Shown here in pieces: positions 18,040 to 27,428 of a stretch of 64,000 bases of DNA. Source of the stretch: Desulfobacula toluolica Tol2 (lineage in GTDB: Bacteria; Desulfobacterota; Desulfobacteria; Desulfobacterales; Desulfobacteraceae). The number at the start of each line of letters is the position of its first letter. Positions within the stretch are counted from its first letter, which is position 1. The notes beneath the pieces were generated by a model, which worked only from the letters and a program-made list of their open reading frames with translations, was not told the origin of the DNA and searched no databases. A program made the translations under genes and the position numbers. Location of the stretch: contig NC_018645.1 of the NCBI RefSeq assembly GCF_000307105.1, positions 3,433,501 to 3,497,500 on the forward strand, given 5' to 3'.

Positions 18040-20689
18040 TAAAACCAAATTTTTAATGGGGATTTTGCTTTTCATTGGCCTTTATATTGTCAGTGCAAAA
18101 AACTATCTGTTGTTCCATACTCTGGCCGAGCTTTTTTCAACCGCCGTCATCCTTGGAATGTTCACGCTTATCTGGTATTCACGGTTTACCATTAAAAATA
18201 AGGCCTTGGTATTTTTAGGAATCGCTTATCTGTTTGTTGGAAGTATTGATCTTTTCCACACACTTTCCTATCAAGGGATGGGAATCATCGATAAAAGCTG
18301 GGGAGCCAATCCTGCAACCCAGCTTTGGGTTGCAGGAAGACTTATGGAAAGCATCAGTTTGCTCTTGTTTTTACTTTTCTTTAAAAAGAAAATAAACATA
18401 CCACTGATTGCAGGGATTTACTTTCTGATTACAATCGTCATACTGAACGCTGTCTTTTTATTGAAAATTTTTCCGGATTGTTACATTGAAGGTATCGGAC
18501 TTACTCCATTTAAAAAGACAATTGAATACATTATCTGCATCATCCTCATCTGCACATCAGGCTTGCTTTATAAAAAGAAAAAAAATTTTGCTCCAGATAT
18601 ATATGTACTTTTTGCCGGGTCATTGATTTTAACCGTTTGTGCTGAATTGTCATTTACATTTTATATCAGTGTGTATGATTTTTTCAATCTGATGGGCCAT
18701 TATTTTAAAATCATTTCATTTTTTCTGATTTATCTTGTTTTTGTGAAATCAGGATTACTGGCGGCAGACCAGGCATTGATAGAAAGTGAAAATCATTACA
18801 GAAAACTTTTTGAAGGATCAAATGACGGGATTATTCTGTTTGATTTTAACGGCAACATAATACGAAGCAATTCAAAGATACAGGAGCTGCTGGGATACTC
18901 TGAAAAAGAATTTTGTCATCTGCAGATCAAAAACATTCATCCTTCATCAGAATGGGACATATCCGACAAACAGATAAAAAATGTAATTGATCAAGGCAAA
19001 ACAAAATTTGAATCCAAATATCTAAAAAAAGACGGAGCCATTATTGATGTTGAGGTCAGCGGAAGCGTTATTGACCGAAAAAAGAAGCTTATCTTAGGCA
19101 TTTTCAGGGATATCACGGATCGCAAAACAGCGCAAAAAAAACTATGGGAATCAAATGAACTTTTTAAAAAAGTATTTAACAGTCAAATTGATGCCATATT
19201 TGTATTTACTGCGGGAATGCTTAGGATTGCTGTTGATTGTAACAAAGCTGCAACTGAACTTTTCGGGTATACGAAAAAAGAAATTATCAACAAACCCGCC
19301 GGCAAATTTCATGTAAACGAATCTTATTTTAAAAATTTTGAACATCAATTATATTCCGAGACAAACAAAACAGGCGTTTTTCAACTCCATGACTATTATA
19401 TGAAGAAAAAAGACGGAACGATCTTTCCCACAGAACATACGGTTCTGGAAATAAAAAACGATTCAGGCAAAAGAACCGGATGGATAAGTATTGTCAAAGA
19501 CCTTACCGAACAAAAAAAGATGCTGGAAGAAAAAGCCATTTTGGAAACAAAACTTCAACACGCTCAAAAAATGGAGGCAATTGGTACTTTGGCAGGAGGT
19601 ATTGCCCATGATTTTAATAATATCCTTTTCCCTTTGATCGGTTTTGCGGAAATATTAAAAGAAGATATTCCCAAAGAAAGCCCTTTACAGGAATTAACCG
19701 ACGAAATCATGACAGCATCGCTTCGGGCCAGGGATCTTGTAAAACAGATCCTGACCTTCAGCCATCAAATGAATCAGGAGATTACCCCCTTAAAAGTGCA
19801 ATTAATTTTAAAGGAGGTGATAAAACTGACAAGTAACATATTCCCTTCAACCATAAATATTGAGATGGATATTGACGATACCTGCAAAAAAATTCTGGCA
19901 GATCCGACCCAGATCCATCAACTCACCATGAATCTGATTACAAACGCTTATCATGCCATGCAGTCATGCGGCGGCACCTTATTTATATCATTGAAGCCGG
20001 TAAAATTTAAATACGACACAATCCCGACTGCTGATTTTTTACCGGGTGATTATATCTGTTTGAGTATTGAAGATACCGGTTCAGGGATAAAAGAAGAAAT
20101 TATGGATAAAATTTTTGACCCCTATTTTACAACCAAAGGTGTCGACAAAGGAACTGGACTTGGATTATCCGTTGTTCATGGAATCATAAAACAGTATAAA
20201 GGCGAAATTATGGTTGACAGTATACCGGAAAAAGGAACCTGTTTTAAAATTTATCTGCCTGTAATTGAAGAAACAGAAGAAACAACTGTTAAACCAATAC
20301 CCAGAAATTTACCCAAAGGGACGGAACGTGTTCTTTTGATTGATGATGAACCCCCTGTTTTAAAAATAGAAAAAACAATGCTTCAGCGGCTTGGATACCA
20401 TGTCGTGACGGAAAGCAACTCAGCAAAAGCCATAGACTTATTTAAAACCCAATCTGACACCTTTGATCTGGTTATTACAGACATGACCATGCCGGAAATT
20501 ACAGGAGATATGCTGTCTAAAGAAATAATAAAAATAAAACCGGCGATCCCGATTATTATCTGCACCGGGTTCAGCGAAATCATCACTGCACAAAAAGCCC
20601 GTGAAATCGGAATAAAAGAATTCTTAAAAAAACCGGTTGTCCTGTCTGATCTGGCACTGTCCGTGAGAAATGCTTTAGAACAAAAATAA
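18029..20689 (+). CDS. Membrane hybrid histidine kinase (MASE3-PAS-PAS-HisKA-HATPase-REC)
   Basis: The 886-residue protein opens with a multi-pass MASE3 membrane sensor (about 1-240). Diagnostic stretches are NYLLFHTLAELFS, GIAYLFVGSIDLFHTLSYQGMG and NPATQLWVAGRLMES. Two PAS domains follow (about 255-370 and 375-495), then a HisKA with phospho-His in GGIAHDFNNILFP (near 527), a HATPase and a receiver with phospho-Asp in VITDMTMPEITG (near 815). The start is a GTG at 18029 that overlaps the previous gene by 11 bp. It is the last gene of the plus-strand kinase series. MASE3 ligands are unknown. The receiver output probably reaches a separate regulator, since no DNA-binding domain is attached. 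Confidence 0.92.
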   Translation: MQHNKTKFLMGILLFIGLYIVSAKNYLLFHTLAELFSTAVILGMFTLIWYSRFTIKNKALVFLGIAYLFVGSIDLFHTLSYQGMGIIDKSWGANPATQLWVAGRLMESISLLLFLLFFKKKINIPLIAGIYFLITIVILNAVFLLKIFPDCYIEGIGLTPFKKTIEYIICIILICTSGLLYKKKKNFAPDIYVLFAGSLILTVCAELSFTFYISVYDFFNLMGHYFKIISFFLIYLVFVKSGLLAADQALIESENHYRKLFEGSNDGIILFDFNGNIIRSNSKIQELLGYSEKEFCHLQIKNIHPSSEWDISDKQIKNVIDQGKTKFESKYLKKDGAIIDVEVSGSVIDRKKKLILGIFRDITDRKTAQKKLWESNELFKKVFNSQIDAIFVFTAGMLRIAVDCNKAATELFGYTKKEIINKPAGKFHVNESYFKNFEHQLYSETNKTGVFQLHDYYMKKKDGTIFPTEHTVLEIKNDSGKRTGWISIVKDLTEQKKMLEEKAILETKLQHAQKMEAIGTLAGGIAHDFNNILFPLIGFAEILKEDIPKESPLQELTDEIMTASLRARDLVKQILTFSHQMNQEITPLKVQLILKEVIKLTSNIFPSTINIEMDIDDTCKKILADPTQIHQLTMNLITNAYHAMQSCGGTLFISLKPVKFKYDTIPTADFLPGDYICLSIEDTGSGIKEEIMDKIFDPYFTTKGVDKGTGLGLSVVHGIIKQYKGEIMVDSIPEKGTCFKIYLPVIEETEETTVKPIPRNLPKGTERVLLIDDEPPVLKIEKTMLQRLGYHVVTESNSAKAIDLFKTQSDTFDLVITDMTMPEITGDMLSKEIIKIKPAIPIIICTGFSEIITAQKAREIGIKEFLKKPVVLSDLALSVRNALEQK

Positions 20690-20820
20690 AAGCCTAAAAA
20701 AACTCAAGACAATTCATCTAAAAAGATATCAAGTGTCAACGCATATCGCGACGAAAAAAACTTACCAGGACACACCGGAATTGTAACCTTTTTGTAACCC
20801 CCCTGTGCTATTAAAATAGT

Positions 20821-20874
20821 ACTGCCTCGGGTAGATATGATATTTCAACTGCCAAGAGCAGACGTGGTATTTCA
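20821..20874 (+). repeat. Two tandem 27-bp direct repeats upstream of formate dehydrogenase
   Basis: Two adjacent 27-bp units begin with ACTGCC and end with TATTTCA (20821-20847 and 20848-20874). They match at 20 of 27 positions, with AGA-N2-TG conserved in the middle. They lie 84-137 bp upstream of the formate dehydrogenase start in the only intergenic space available for its promoter. This makes them likely regulator-binding sites, although no known consensus was recognised. Confidence 0.5.
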
Positions 20875-20957
20875 TCTTTTAAAATCGAATATTTTTCAAA
20901 AACTGATGCAATAACGGAAAGATTCTTAATTCTACAATTTTCAAGGAGGCTTTTTCG

Positions 20958-23900
20958 ATGAAACTCAACAGACGAGACTTTATCAAAATTTCAGGAGCCA
21001 CTGCTGCCGGAGTTGCCGTCAGCGGTCTGGGATTTGATCTGTCACAGGTCAAATCCCATGCCGGCCTGCTGAAAACCCAGTATGCCAAGGAAAGCACAAC
21101 CATCTGCTGCTATTGTGCAGTGGGATGCGGTGCCATTGTCCACACCAGCAAACGGGGGGACGGCAGGGTTATCAATATTGAAGGTGACCCTGACCATGTC
21201 ATCAACCGGGGGGCTTTGTGTTCCAAAGGCTCATCTTTGAAACAACTCACGGAAAATGAAAACCGCCTGACCGAGCCTATGTACCGGGCACCCTACTCAA
21301 ACAAATGGCAGACCGTTTCCTGGGACTGGGCCCTGAACACCATTGCCAACAGGGTCAAACAAACCAGGGATATGACTTTTGAAAAAACCAATGCAAAAGG
21401 TCAGACCGTCAACAGGACAACCCGTATCGCTTCTTTAGGATCGGCAGCCATGGATAATGAGGAATGCTGGATCTATCAGGCCTTGATGCGATCATTGGGC
21501 CTTGTCTATATCGAACACCAGGCCAGGATCTGACATAGCGCAACTGTAGCGGCTCTGGCAGAGTCGTTCGGACGCGGTGCAATGACAAACCACTGGATTG
21601 ATATCAAAAACAGTGACTGTATTCTCATCATGGGCAGCAATGCTGCTGAAAACCACCCTGTCGCTTTTAAATATGTCACCCAGGCCATGGAAAACGGAGC
21701 AAAACTGATCAATGTTGACCCGAGATTCACACGGACATCTTCAAAGGCGGATATCTATACCGCCTTAAGATCCGGAACAGATATTGCCTTTCTGGGCGGC
21801 ATGATCAAATACATTTTAGACAACGACCTTTACAACAAAGAATATACGGCAGCCTACACCAATGCCCCCTTTATTGTGGGAAAATCCTACGGATTTAAAG
21901 ACGGGCTGTTTTCAGGGTATACAAAGAATGAACAAGGCCCTGCCCTGGGAAGTTACGACAAATCCAAATGGGCTTTTGAAATGGACAACAACAAGGTTCC
22001 TAAAATGGACCGAACTCTGAGTCACAAGCGATGTGTGTTCCAGCTTTTGAAAACCCACTACAGCCGGTATGACATTGATACGGTCTCCAAAGTTACCGGA
22101 ACCTCAAAAGAAGATCTTTTAACTGTCTACAAAACCTATGCACAAACAGGAAAAACCGGGACAGCCGGAACCATCATGTATGCCATGGGATGGACCCAGC
22201 ATACTGTCGGGACCCAGAACATCCGTACCATGGCCATAATCCAGCTGCTGCTGGGCAACATGGGTGTTGCAGGCGGAGGTGTAAACGCCTTAAGGGGAGA
22301 ATCCAATGTTCAGGGATCTACGGATCACTGCCTGCTGTGGCATATCTGGCCGGGGTATCTTAAAACCCCGCAGGCTTCCAATGACAGCCTTGAGGCCTAC
22401 AATGACAAATGGACGCCCAAAAGCAATGATCCCTTGTCCGCAAACTGGTGGAGCAATTATCCCAAGTATTCGGTGAGCCTTCTCAAATCATTCTTTGGAG
22501 AAGCCGCCACAAAATCCAACCAGTTTGGTTACAACTGGCTGCCCAAAGTTGATGACGGTGCTGTATACTCCTGGTTTGATCTGTTTGATGCCATGTATAA
22601 AGAAGAGATCAAAGGTTTTTTTGCCTGGGGCCAGAACCCTGCATGTTCAGGCTCAAATGCCTCAAAAATCAGGAAAGCCATGGAAAATCTGGACTGGATG
22701 GTCAATGTCAATCTGTTTGATAACGAGACAGGTTCTTTCTGGAACGGCCCGGGTACAACTCCTTCTAAAATCAAAACAGAAGTATTCATGCTTCCGGCAG
22801 CGGTTTCCGTTGAAAAAGAAGGAAGCATCACCAATTCCGGCCGCTGGATGCAATGGCGGTATCAAGGCCCCAAGCCTCTTGGTGACAGCCGTCCTGACGG
22901 AGATATCATTGTTGAACTGGGTCATCGCATCAAAAATGCATACAAAAAATCAGGCGGTGTATTTGAAGAACCCATCGTGAATTTAAAATGGGATTATGAC
23001 ACCAACGGCGTTTATGATCCCCATAAAGCAGCCAAACAAATCAACGGGTATTTTATAAAAGACACGACCATTAAAGGCAAAAAATTCAAAAAAGGCACCC
23101 TGGTCCCCAGCTTTGCCTTTCTACAGGCAGACGGATCAACATCTTCAGGCAACTGGCTGTATTGCAACTCATATACGGAAAAAGGAAACATGTCCGCCAG
23201 GAAAAGCCAAAAAGATGCACCCAACAATATCGGACTTTATCCCGAATTTGCATGGTGCTGGCCGGTGAACAGGAGAATCATCTACAACAGGGCCTCGGTT
23301 GATCCCAAGGGACGTCCCTGGGACGAAAAAAACTGGGTCATTAAATTTGCCGGCGATGAAAAAGGCGGCAAATATGTTTCCCAAAAATGGATTGGAGATG
23401 TGCCTGACGGCGGCTGGTATCCCCTTGAAAACCCGGACGGCTCCAAACGCTCTGATTCCAAACTGCCTTTTATCATGCAAAAACATGGTCATGGACAGAT
23501 CTTTGGCCCGGGAAGGGCTGACGGTCCTTTTCCCGAACATTACGAACCCCTTGAATGCCCGGTGGAAAAAAATTATTTCAGTTCCAGAATGGTCAGCCCC
23601 ACGGCAGCGGTTTACAGCACAAAGGCGGATACTCATGCCACCTGTGACCCAAGATTTCCGTTCGTTGGCACCACCTACCGGGTTTCAGAACATTGGCAGA
23701 CAGGGCTCATGACCCGGCCCCAGGAGTGGCTCATGGAACTGCAGCCAAATATGTTTGTGGAAATGAGTGAAGAACTGGCCAAGCTTCGGGGAATTAAAAA
23801 CGGGGAGAGGGTAAAGGTCTCAAGTGCCAGGGCAAGCGTTGAGTGTACAGCCATGGTGACCAAGAGATTCAGACCCTTTAAAATCGGATATTCGACCGTA

Positions 23901-24050
23901 CACCAGGTGGGAATTCCCTGGCATTATGGCTGGCGATGGCCGTCCACAGGGACGGAAGAAAGCGCTAACCTTCTGACGCCTCCGGCCGGGGATCCAAACA
24001 CCAGGATTCCGGAAACCAAGGCCTTTATGGTCAATGTGACAAAACTTTAA
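20958..24050 (+). CDS. fdhA: Selenocysteine-containing formate dehydrogenase catalytic (alpha) subunit, Tat-exported
   Basis: This is a single gene of 1030 residues read through an in-frame UGA at 21531-21533 as selenocysteine 192. Sequence on both sides is in one frame and matches the family active site (EHQARI-Sec-HSATVAALAESFGRGAMTNHW). The protein oxidises formate to CO2 at a bis-molybdopterin (Mo or W) site. It begins with a twin-arginine signal (NRRDFIKIS at 4-12), so the folded enzyme is sent to the periplasm. A [4Fe-4S] site is visible at about 49-90 (CCYCAVGC then ALCSKG). The C-terminal molybdopterin-dinucleotide domain ends near ETKAFMVNV. AAGGAGG precedes the ATG. The iron-sulfur subunit follows 16 bp later. 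Ordinary gene calling would wrongly split it into two frames. Confidence 0.96.
21531..21566 (+). promoter_or_regulatory. UGA selenocysteine codon with predicted bacterial SECIS hairpin
   Basis: The UGA at 21531-21533 is followed 17 nt later by a short stem, GGCTCT (21551-21556) with AGAGTC (21560-21565), closed by a GGC loop. The placement just downstream of UGA inside the coding sequence and the G-containing small loop fit the bacterial SECIS element that recruits SelB. The fold was drawn by eye and the lower stem is less clear. Confidence 0.65.
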
Positions 24051-24066
24051 AGGAGGTGATGACGAT

Positions 24067-24780
24067 ATGTCTAAATCAATTTTTATAGATACAAGCATCT
24101 GTTCTGCCTGCAGGGCATGCCAGGTCGCCTGCAAGCAATGGCATGATCTTCCTGCTGAAAAAACAGTCAACAGGGGAACCTTTCAAAACCCGGAAGATCT
24201 CTCTTTTTCTACTTACAAACTTGTCAGAATGAATGAAGAGATGATTAACGGGCGCCTTGAATGGCTGTTTTTTCCGGATCAGTGCCGGCATTGTGTGGAT
24301 GCCCCCTGTCTTGAAACCGCATTTGATGAGACAGCCATCTATCGAGACCCTGCAACCGGAGCAATTTTATATACAAAAAACAGCATAAAGCTTGATGCCG
24401 AGGAAATCATTGGATCATGCCCCTATAATATTCCCAGAAAAGCCGGGGACGGCACCCTTGCAAAATGCGACATGTGCAATGACCGGGTTCATAACGGCCT
24501 GAAACCAGCCTGTGTAACTGCCTGCCCCACAGGGGCCATGATGTTTGGGGAAAGAGAAGAAATTCTTGAATTTGCCCAAAAAAGACTGGGTAAAGTAAAA
24601 CAAAAATTCCCAAAAGCCATGCTTTTGAATCCAGATGAGGTGAATGTGATCTATCTGGTTGCGTTTGCTCCGAATCTTTACTCTGACTATGCCGTGGCAA
24701 GTGCAAACCGAGGCGGTTTAAGCCGCAGTGTCGCCCTTCGAAAAATGATGGGGCCTTTTGCCCGAATGATGAGGGTTTGA
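24067..24780 (+). CDS. fdhB: Formate dehydrogenase iron-sulfur (beta) subunit
   Basis: The 237-residue protein carries four cysteine clusters typical of the 4x[4Fe-4S] electron-transfer subunit: CSACRACQVAC (about 14-24), CRHCVDAPC (about 77-85), then CP..., CDMC and ACVTACP (about 119-160). It passes electrons from the molybdenum subunit to an acceptor. It has no signal peptide and is presumably co-exported with the Tat-bearing alpha subunit. Unlike the FdnH-type subunit it has no C-terminal membrane helix, and no cytochrome b subunit gene follows. A soluble periplasmic dimer that hands electrons to c-type cytochromes is therefore more likely. AAAGGAGGTGATGACGAT lies just before the ATG, an unusually strong ribosome-binding site. 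Confidence 0.95.
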   Translation: MSKSIFIDTSICSACRACQVACKQWHDLPAEKTVNRGTFQNPEDLSFSTYKLVRMNEEMINGRLEWLFFPDQCRHCVDAPCLETAFDETAIYRDPATGAILYTKNSIKLDAEEIIGSCPYNIPRKAGDGTLAKCDMCNDRVHNGLKPACVTACPTGAMMFGEREEILEFAQKRLGKVKQKFPKAMLLNPDEVNVIYLVAFAPNLYSDYAVASANRGGLSRSVALRKMMGPFARMMRV

Positions 24781-24838
24781 ATTGATGATGCTTGTTTAAA
24801 CCGCTGATAAAAATCTAACCGGCTGAAATTTTTATTAT

Positions 24839-24876
24839 GCCCGGGAGAACCTTAAAAAAGATTTCCCGGGCCTTTT
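24839..24876 (+). terminator. Intrinsic terminator after fdhB
   Basis: The arms GCCCGGGA (24839-24846) and TCCCGGGC (24864-24871) form an 8-bp GC-rich stem followed by CTTTT. It lies about 60 bp after the fdhB stop and before fdhE, which suggests fdhE is transcribed at a lower level or separately. Confidence 0.75.
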
Positions 24877-25018
24877 CCCAACTACCACGGGCAGACCCGG
24901 CCATTTTTTATAATAATCTGGTCACCCTGGTTTGCCCACAATAACCTAAAGGGCTGAAACCAAAACATGAAAGTGCTGTTTGGATTTTTCAAGACTGTCA
25001 TATAAAAAGGAAACGGAC

Positions 25019-25894
25019 ATGATAACCATAGAACAGTTGAAACACTCTTCCGACCTGATCAAAAAAACAAGGCCTGCTTACCAGCCGATTCTTGACTTTT
25101 ACAGCCAGGTTTTTATCGCCCAGGAGCAAAGCCGTCAGGATATTGTGTTACCCCCTGTCGTGATTGATCAGGATCTGCTGAAAATAAAACAAACAAATAA
25201 AATGCCGTTAATTGATCAGTCAGAATTTTTAATTGATTCAAAAGCAGCCGGACAATTGTTTGATAACATCTGCGACCTTGCTGTTGACTTTGCACCAAAA
25301 CTGTCAGCCAATGCCAAATTCCTGAAAAAAATAGATCTGGCACACTCCTATCATCTGAACACACTTTTTTCTGTTATCCTGAATAACCAGAGTTCAACCC
25401 TGCATGATCTGTCAAGGCTTTGGAATATACCCGAACATGAACTTATATTTTTCGGGTATAGCGCTATTGCCCCAAGTATCTGGATTTGCGCAGAACAGCT
25501 TGAAGCCTATCTGATTGATATGCCGGACCCTCCGAAAGGGTACTGCCCCATCTGTGGCAATTATCCGGATATGGCCTTTCTGGACAAGACGGGCAAACGG
25601 CATTTAAAATGTTGCTTTTGCGACCATGAATGGGAAACAAAACGCATGGGGTGTACTTTTTGTGAAAACAACGACAATAATATGCAGCATTATTTTTTCA
25701 ATGATCAGGAAAAAGAGTATCGGGTAAACCTGTGTGACCATTGTCACAATTATATTAAGTTAGTTGATTTAAGACAAATGGACCGCACATTTTATCCAAA
25801 ACTTGAGCAGGTCACCACACTTCACCTTGACATGAAAGCCAGGGAAAACGGATATACAAGTTACGGAGTACTATCCAATGATGGATCTAATTAA
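25019..25894 (+). CDS. fdhE: FdhE-type formate dehydrogenase accessory protein
   Basis: This 291-residue cytoplasmic protein matches FdhE, which is needed to make active Tat-exported formate dehydrogenase. Four paired-cysteine motifs of the rubredoxin-like half are present: CPICGNYP, CCFCDHEW, CTFCENN and CDHCHNY, from about residue 178 to 245. The N-terminal half is helical (IEQLKHSSDLIKKTRPAYQPIL). The ATG at 25019 was chosen because AAAAGGA lies 6-7 nt upstream; an in-frame TTG at 24980 has no such signal. It overlaps the next gene by 17 bp, tying the formate dehydrogenase locus to the redox cluster downstream. Confidence 0.92.
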   Translation: MITIEQLKHSSDLIKKTRPAYQPILDFYSQVFIAQEQSRQDIVLPPVVIDQDLLKIKQTNKMPLIDQSEFLIDSKAAGQLFDNICDLAVDFAPKLSANAKFLKKIDLAHSYHLNTLFSVILNNQSSTLHDLSRLWNIPEHELIFFGYSAIAPSIWICAEQLEAYLIDMPDPPKGYCPICGNYPDMAFLDKTGKRHLKCCFCDHEWETKRMGCTFCENNDNNMQHYFFNDQEKEYRVNLCDHCHNYIKLVDLRQMDRTFYPKLEQVTTLHLDMKARENGYTSYGVLSNDGSN

Positions 25895-26486
25895 GCATTT
25901 TTTGTTAATAAAAACCGCCTTTAAATGTCAGTTGATTATATTTTTCCTGTTATCATGGGGGCTTATTTTTCCCGGGCAGGGAGGCTGTAGGGCTATGGAC
26001 AAAACACTTGATTTCACCCTACCCTCCCCGACAAATGAGACTCACAGGATCTATCTTGGACTGTTGAATGACAATCGGTTTTCCCTGGGACAAATCAAAG
26101 CGGAGATTGTCATCATTGAAATTTTTTCCATGTATTGTCCAATATGCCAGCGTGAAGCAGACAATGTGAATACCATGTTTAATCTGATTCAAAACAGCCC
26201 TGTGCTGAAACAAAAAGTCAAATTGCTGGGCATTGGCTCAGGCAATTCAACATTTGAAGTTGATTTTTTTAAAAACAGATATTCCATTGAATTTCCCCTT
26301 TTCAGTGATCCTGACTTTTCCATTCATAAAAAAATTGGCGAGGTCCGAACCCCCCATTTTTTTGGGGTAAAGATAGAAGCAAATGGAGAACATACCATTT
26401 TTTACTCTCAATCCGGTGAGGTATCTGATCCTGAAAAATTTCTCAAAACCCTTTTAAAAGATTCAGGTTTAAAACAACAGCCATGA
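25878..26486 (+). CDS. Exported thioredoxin-like (TlpA/redoxin) protein
   Basis: The 202-residue protein has an N-terminal hydrophobic export segment (about 18-36, LIIFFLLSWGLIF) and a thioredoxin-fold domain with the redox motif CPIC in FSMYCPICQREAD near residue 89. The cis-proline loop is probably TPHFFGV. The sequence resembles TlpA/ResA-like proteins that reduce disulfides outside the cytoplasm; the specific partner is unknown. It overlaps the end of fdhE by 17 bp and the next gene by 4 bp, so fdhE, this gene and the peroxiredoxin-like gene form one translation-coupled set. It is a relative of the protein encoded at 29645-30235, with the same domain layout and a CPVC motif there. Confidence 0.85.
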   Translation: MMDLIKHFLLIKTAFKCQLIIFFLLSWGLIFPGQGGCRAMDKTLDFTLPSPTNETHRIYLGLLNDNRFSLGQIKAEIVIIEIFSMYCPICQREADNVNTMFNLIQNSPVLKQKVKLLGIGSGNSTFEVDFFKNRYSIEFPLFSDPDFSIHKKIGEVRTPHFFGVKIEANGEHTIFYSQSGEVSDPEKFLKTLLKDSGLKQQP

Positions 26487-27082
26487 ACAGTAAAAAAACA
26501 TTCATTGTTGGTATCCTTATCTTGCTTATCGGGTATAGTACATCCGCCAACACAGGGTCTGTAGCCTATGGAAATAAAATCTACGACCCTGGAAAATTAA
26601 AACCCGTGGACAGCCGGTTAAAGGTAAAAATTGGAGACAAAGCTCCTGATTTTGTATTACCCTCCATCGCAGGAAAACCAGTGCGCTTGAGCAGCTTTCA
26701 GGGGAAAAAAAACCTGATGCTGACCTTTATTCCTGCGGCCTGGACCCCGGTCTGCTCAGATCAATGGCCCGGATACAATATTGCACAGGATTTGTTTGAA
26801 CAATATGATACACACCTTCTGGGGATCAGTGCAGATAATCTGCCCACCCTTTTTGCCTGGACCCGGGAAATGGGAGGACTCTGGTTTGAAGTATTGTCGG
26901 ACTTCTGGCCCCACGGTGATGTCAGCAGTGCCTATGGAGTGTTAAGAACAGACGGGATGTCGGAACGGGCTATTTTCCTGATTGACAAAAAAGGAATCAT
27001 CCGGTTTATTTATGTGGATGATATTAATCGCCGCCCTGATCTGGGAATGATTGTAAACCAACTAAAAAAACTCACTTTTTAA
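26483..27082 (+). CDS. Exported peroxiredoxin-like (AhpC/TSA) protein
   Basis: The 199-residue protein has a signal peptide (about 5-21, ending near STSANTG) and an AhpC/TSA domain. GDKAPDFVLPSIAGKPVRLSSF opens the domain, and AAWTPVCSDQ holds the expected peroxidatic cysteine of the PxxxTxxC motif (near residue 91). No obvious second resolving cysteine is present, so it would be 1-Cys-like and need an outside thiol donor, perhaps one of the adjacent thioredoxin-like proteins. Its start overlaps the previous stop (ATGA). Its end overlaps the end of the convergent lipoprotein gene by 11 bp, and no terminator is visible there. Confidence 0.87.
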   Translation: MNSKKTFIVGILILLIGYSTSANTGSVAYGNKIYDPGKLKPVDSRLKVKIGDKAPDFVLPSIAGKPVRLSSFQGKKNLMLTFIPAAWTPVCSDQWPGYNIAQDLFEQYDTHLLGISADNLPTLFAWTREMGGLWFEVLSDFWPHGDVSSAYGVLRTDGMSERAIFLIDKKGIIRFIYVDDINRRPDLGMIVNQLKKLTF

Positions 27083-27425
27083 AGCGAATTTTCCCCATAC
27101 CCGGCAAAACAAACTGGATGCCAGTCTCATCAATGGTTCCTTCAATAACCCCGCCGGACCTGGTATGCAGGCGTATCTTGTTTCGGTGCAGATCCCAGCG
27201 GAATGCGGCATTATCAGTGTCAATGGACCAGAACCCCTTGCCGTCAGCCAGAAGTTCCAGGCTTGCCGTTACAGAACCGGCTGTGTTTGTGTTAACTGCG
27301 GTATATTTGCCCACCAGTTTTTCTCGCTGACCACTGCACCCGCAAACAAAGGCGGTTATCACGAAAACCGATATTAACAAAACCTGTATTAACCTGATAT
27401 ATGAATTCATAACATTACCCGGCAT
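27072..27425 (-). CDS. Small putative lipoprotein of unknown function
   Basis: The 117-residue protein has a hydrophobic N-terminus ending in FVCGCSG, a plausible lipobox with the lipid-carrying cysteine near residue 30. About 85 residues rich in beta-type sequence follow (GKYTAVNTNTAGSVTASLELLADGKGFWSID). This pattern is common in small lipoproteins with a lipocalin-like or META-like sheet, but I do not recognise a named family. Starts at 27425 and at 27410 (MNSYIRL) are both possible. It lies 3 bp after the MauE-like gene and is probably the last gene of the minus-strand redox operon (30235 to 27072). Confidence 0.7.
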   Translation of the reverse strand: MPGNVMNSYIRLIQVLLISVFVITAFVCGCSGQREKLVGKYTAVNTNTAGSVTASLELLADGKGFWSIDTDNAAFRWDLHRNKIRLHTRSGGVIEGTIDETGIQFVLPGMGKIRFKK

Positions 27426-27428
27426 AAC

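Noticed and set aside
21534-21581. Formate dehydrogenase as a frameshifted or split pseudogene
   Set aside because: The two halves are in the same frame across a single UGA at the known selenocysteine position of the family, with a possible SECIS hairpin downstream.
22495-22980. 161-codon frame inside the formate dehydrogenase gene, and other long frames inside the chemoreceptor and kinase genes
   Set aside because: They lie wholly within strongly supported genes in other frames and have no family features.
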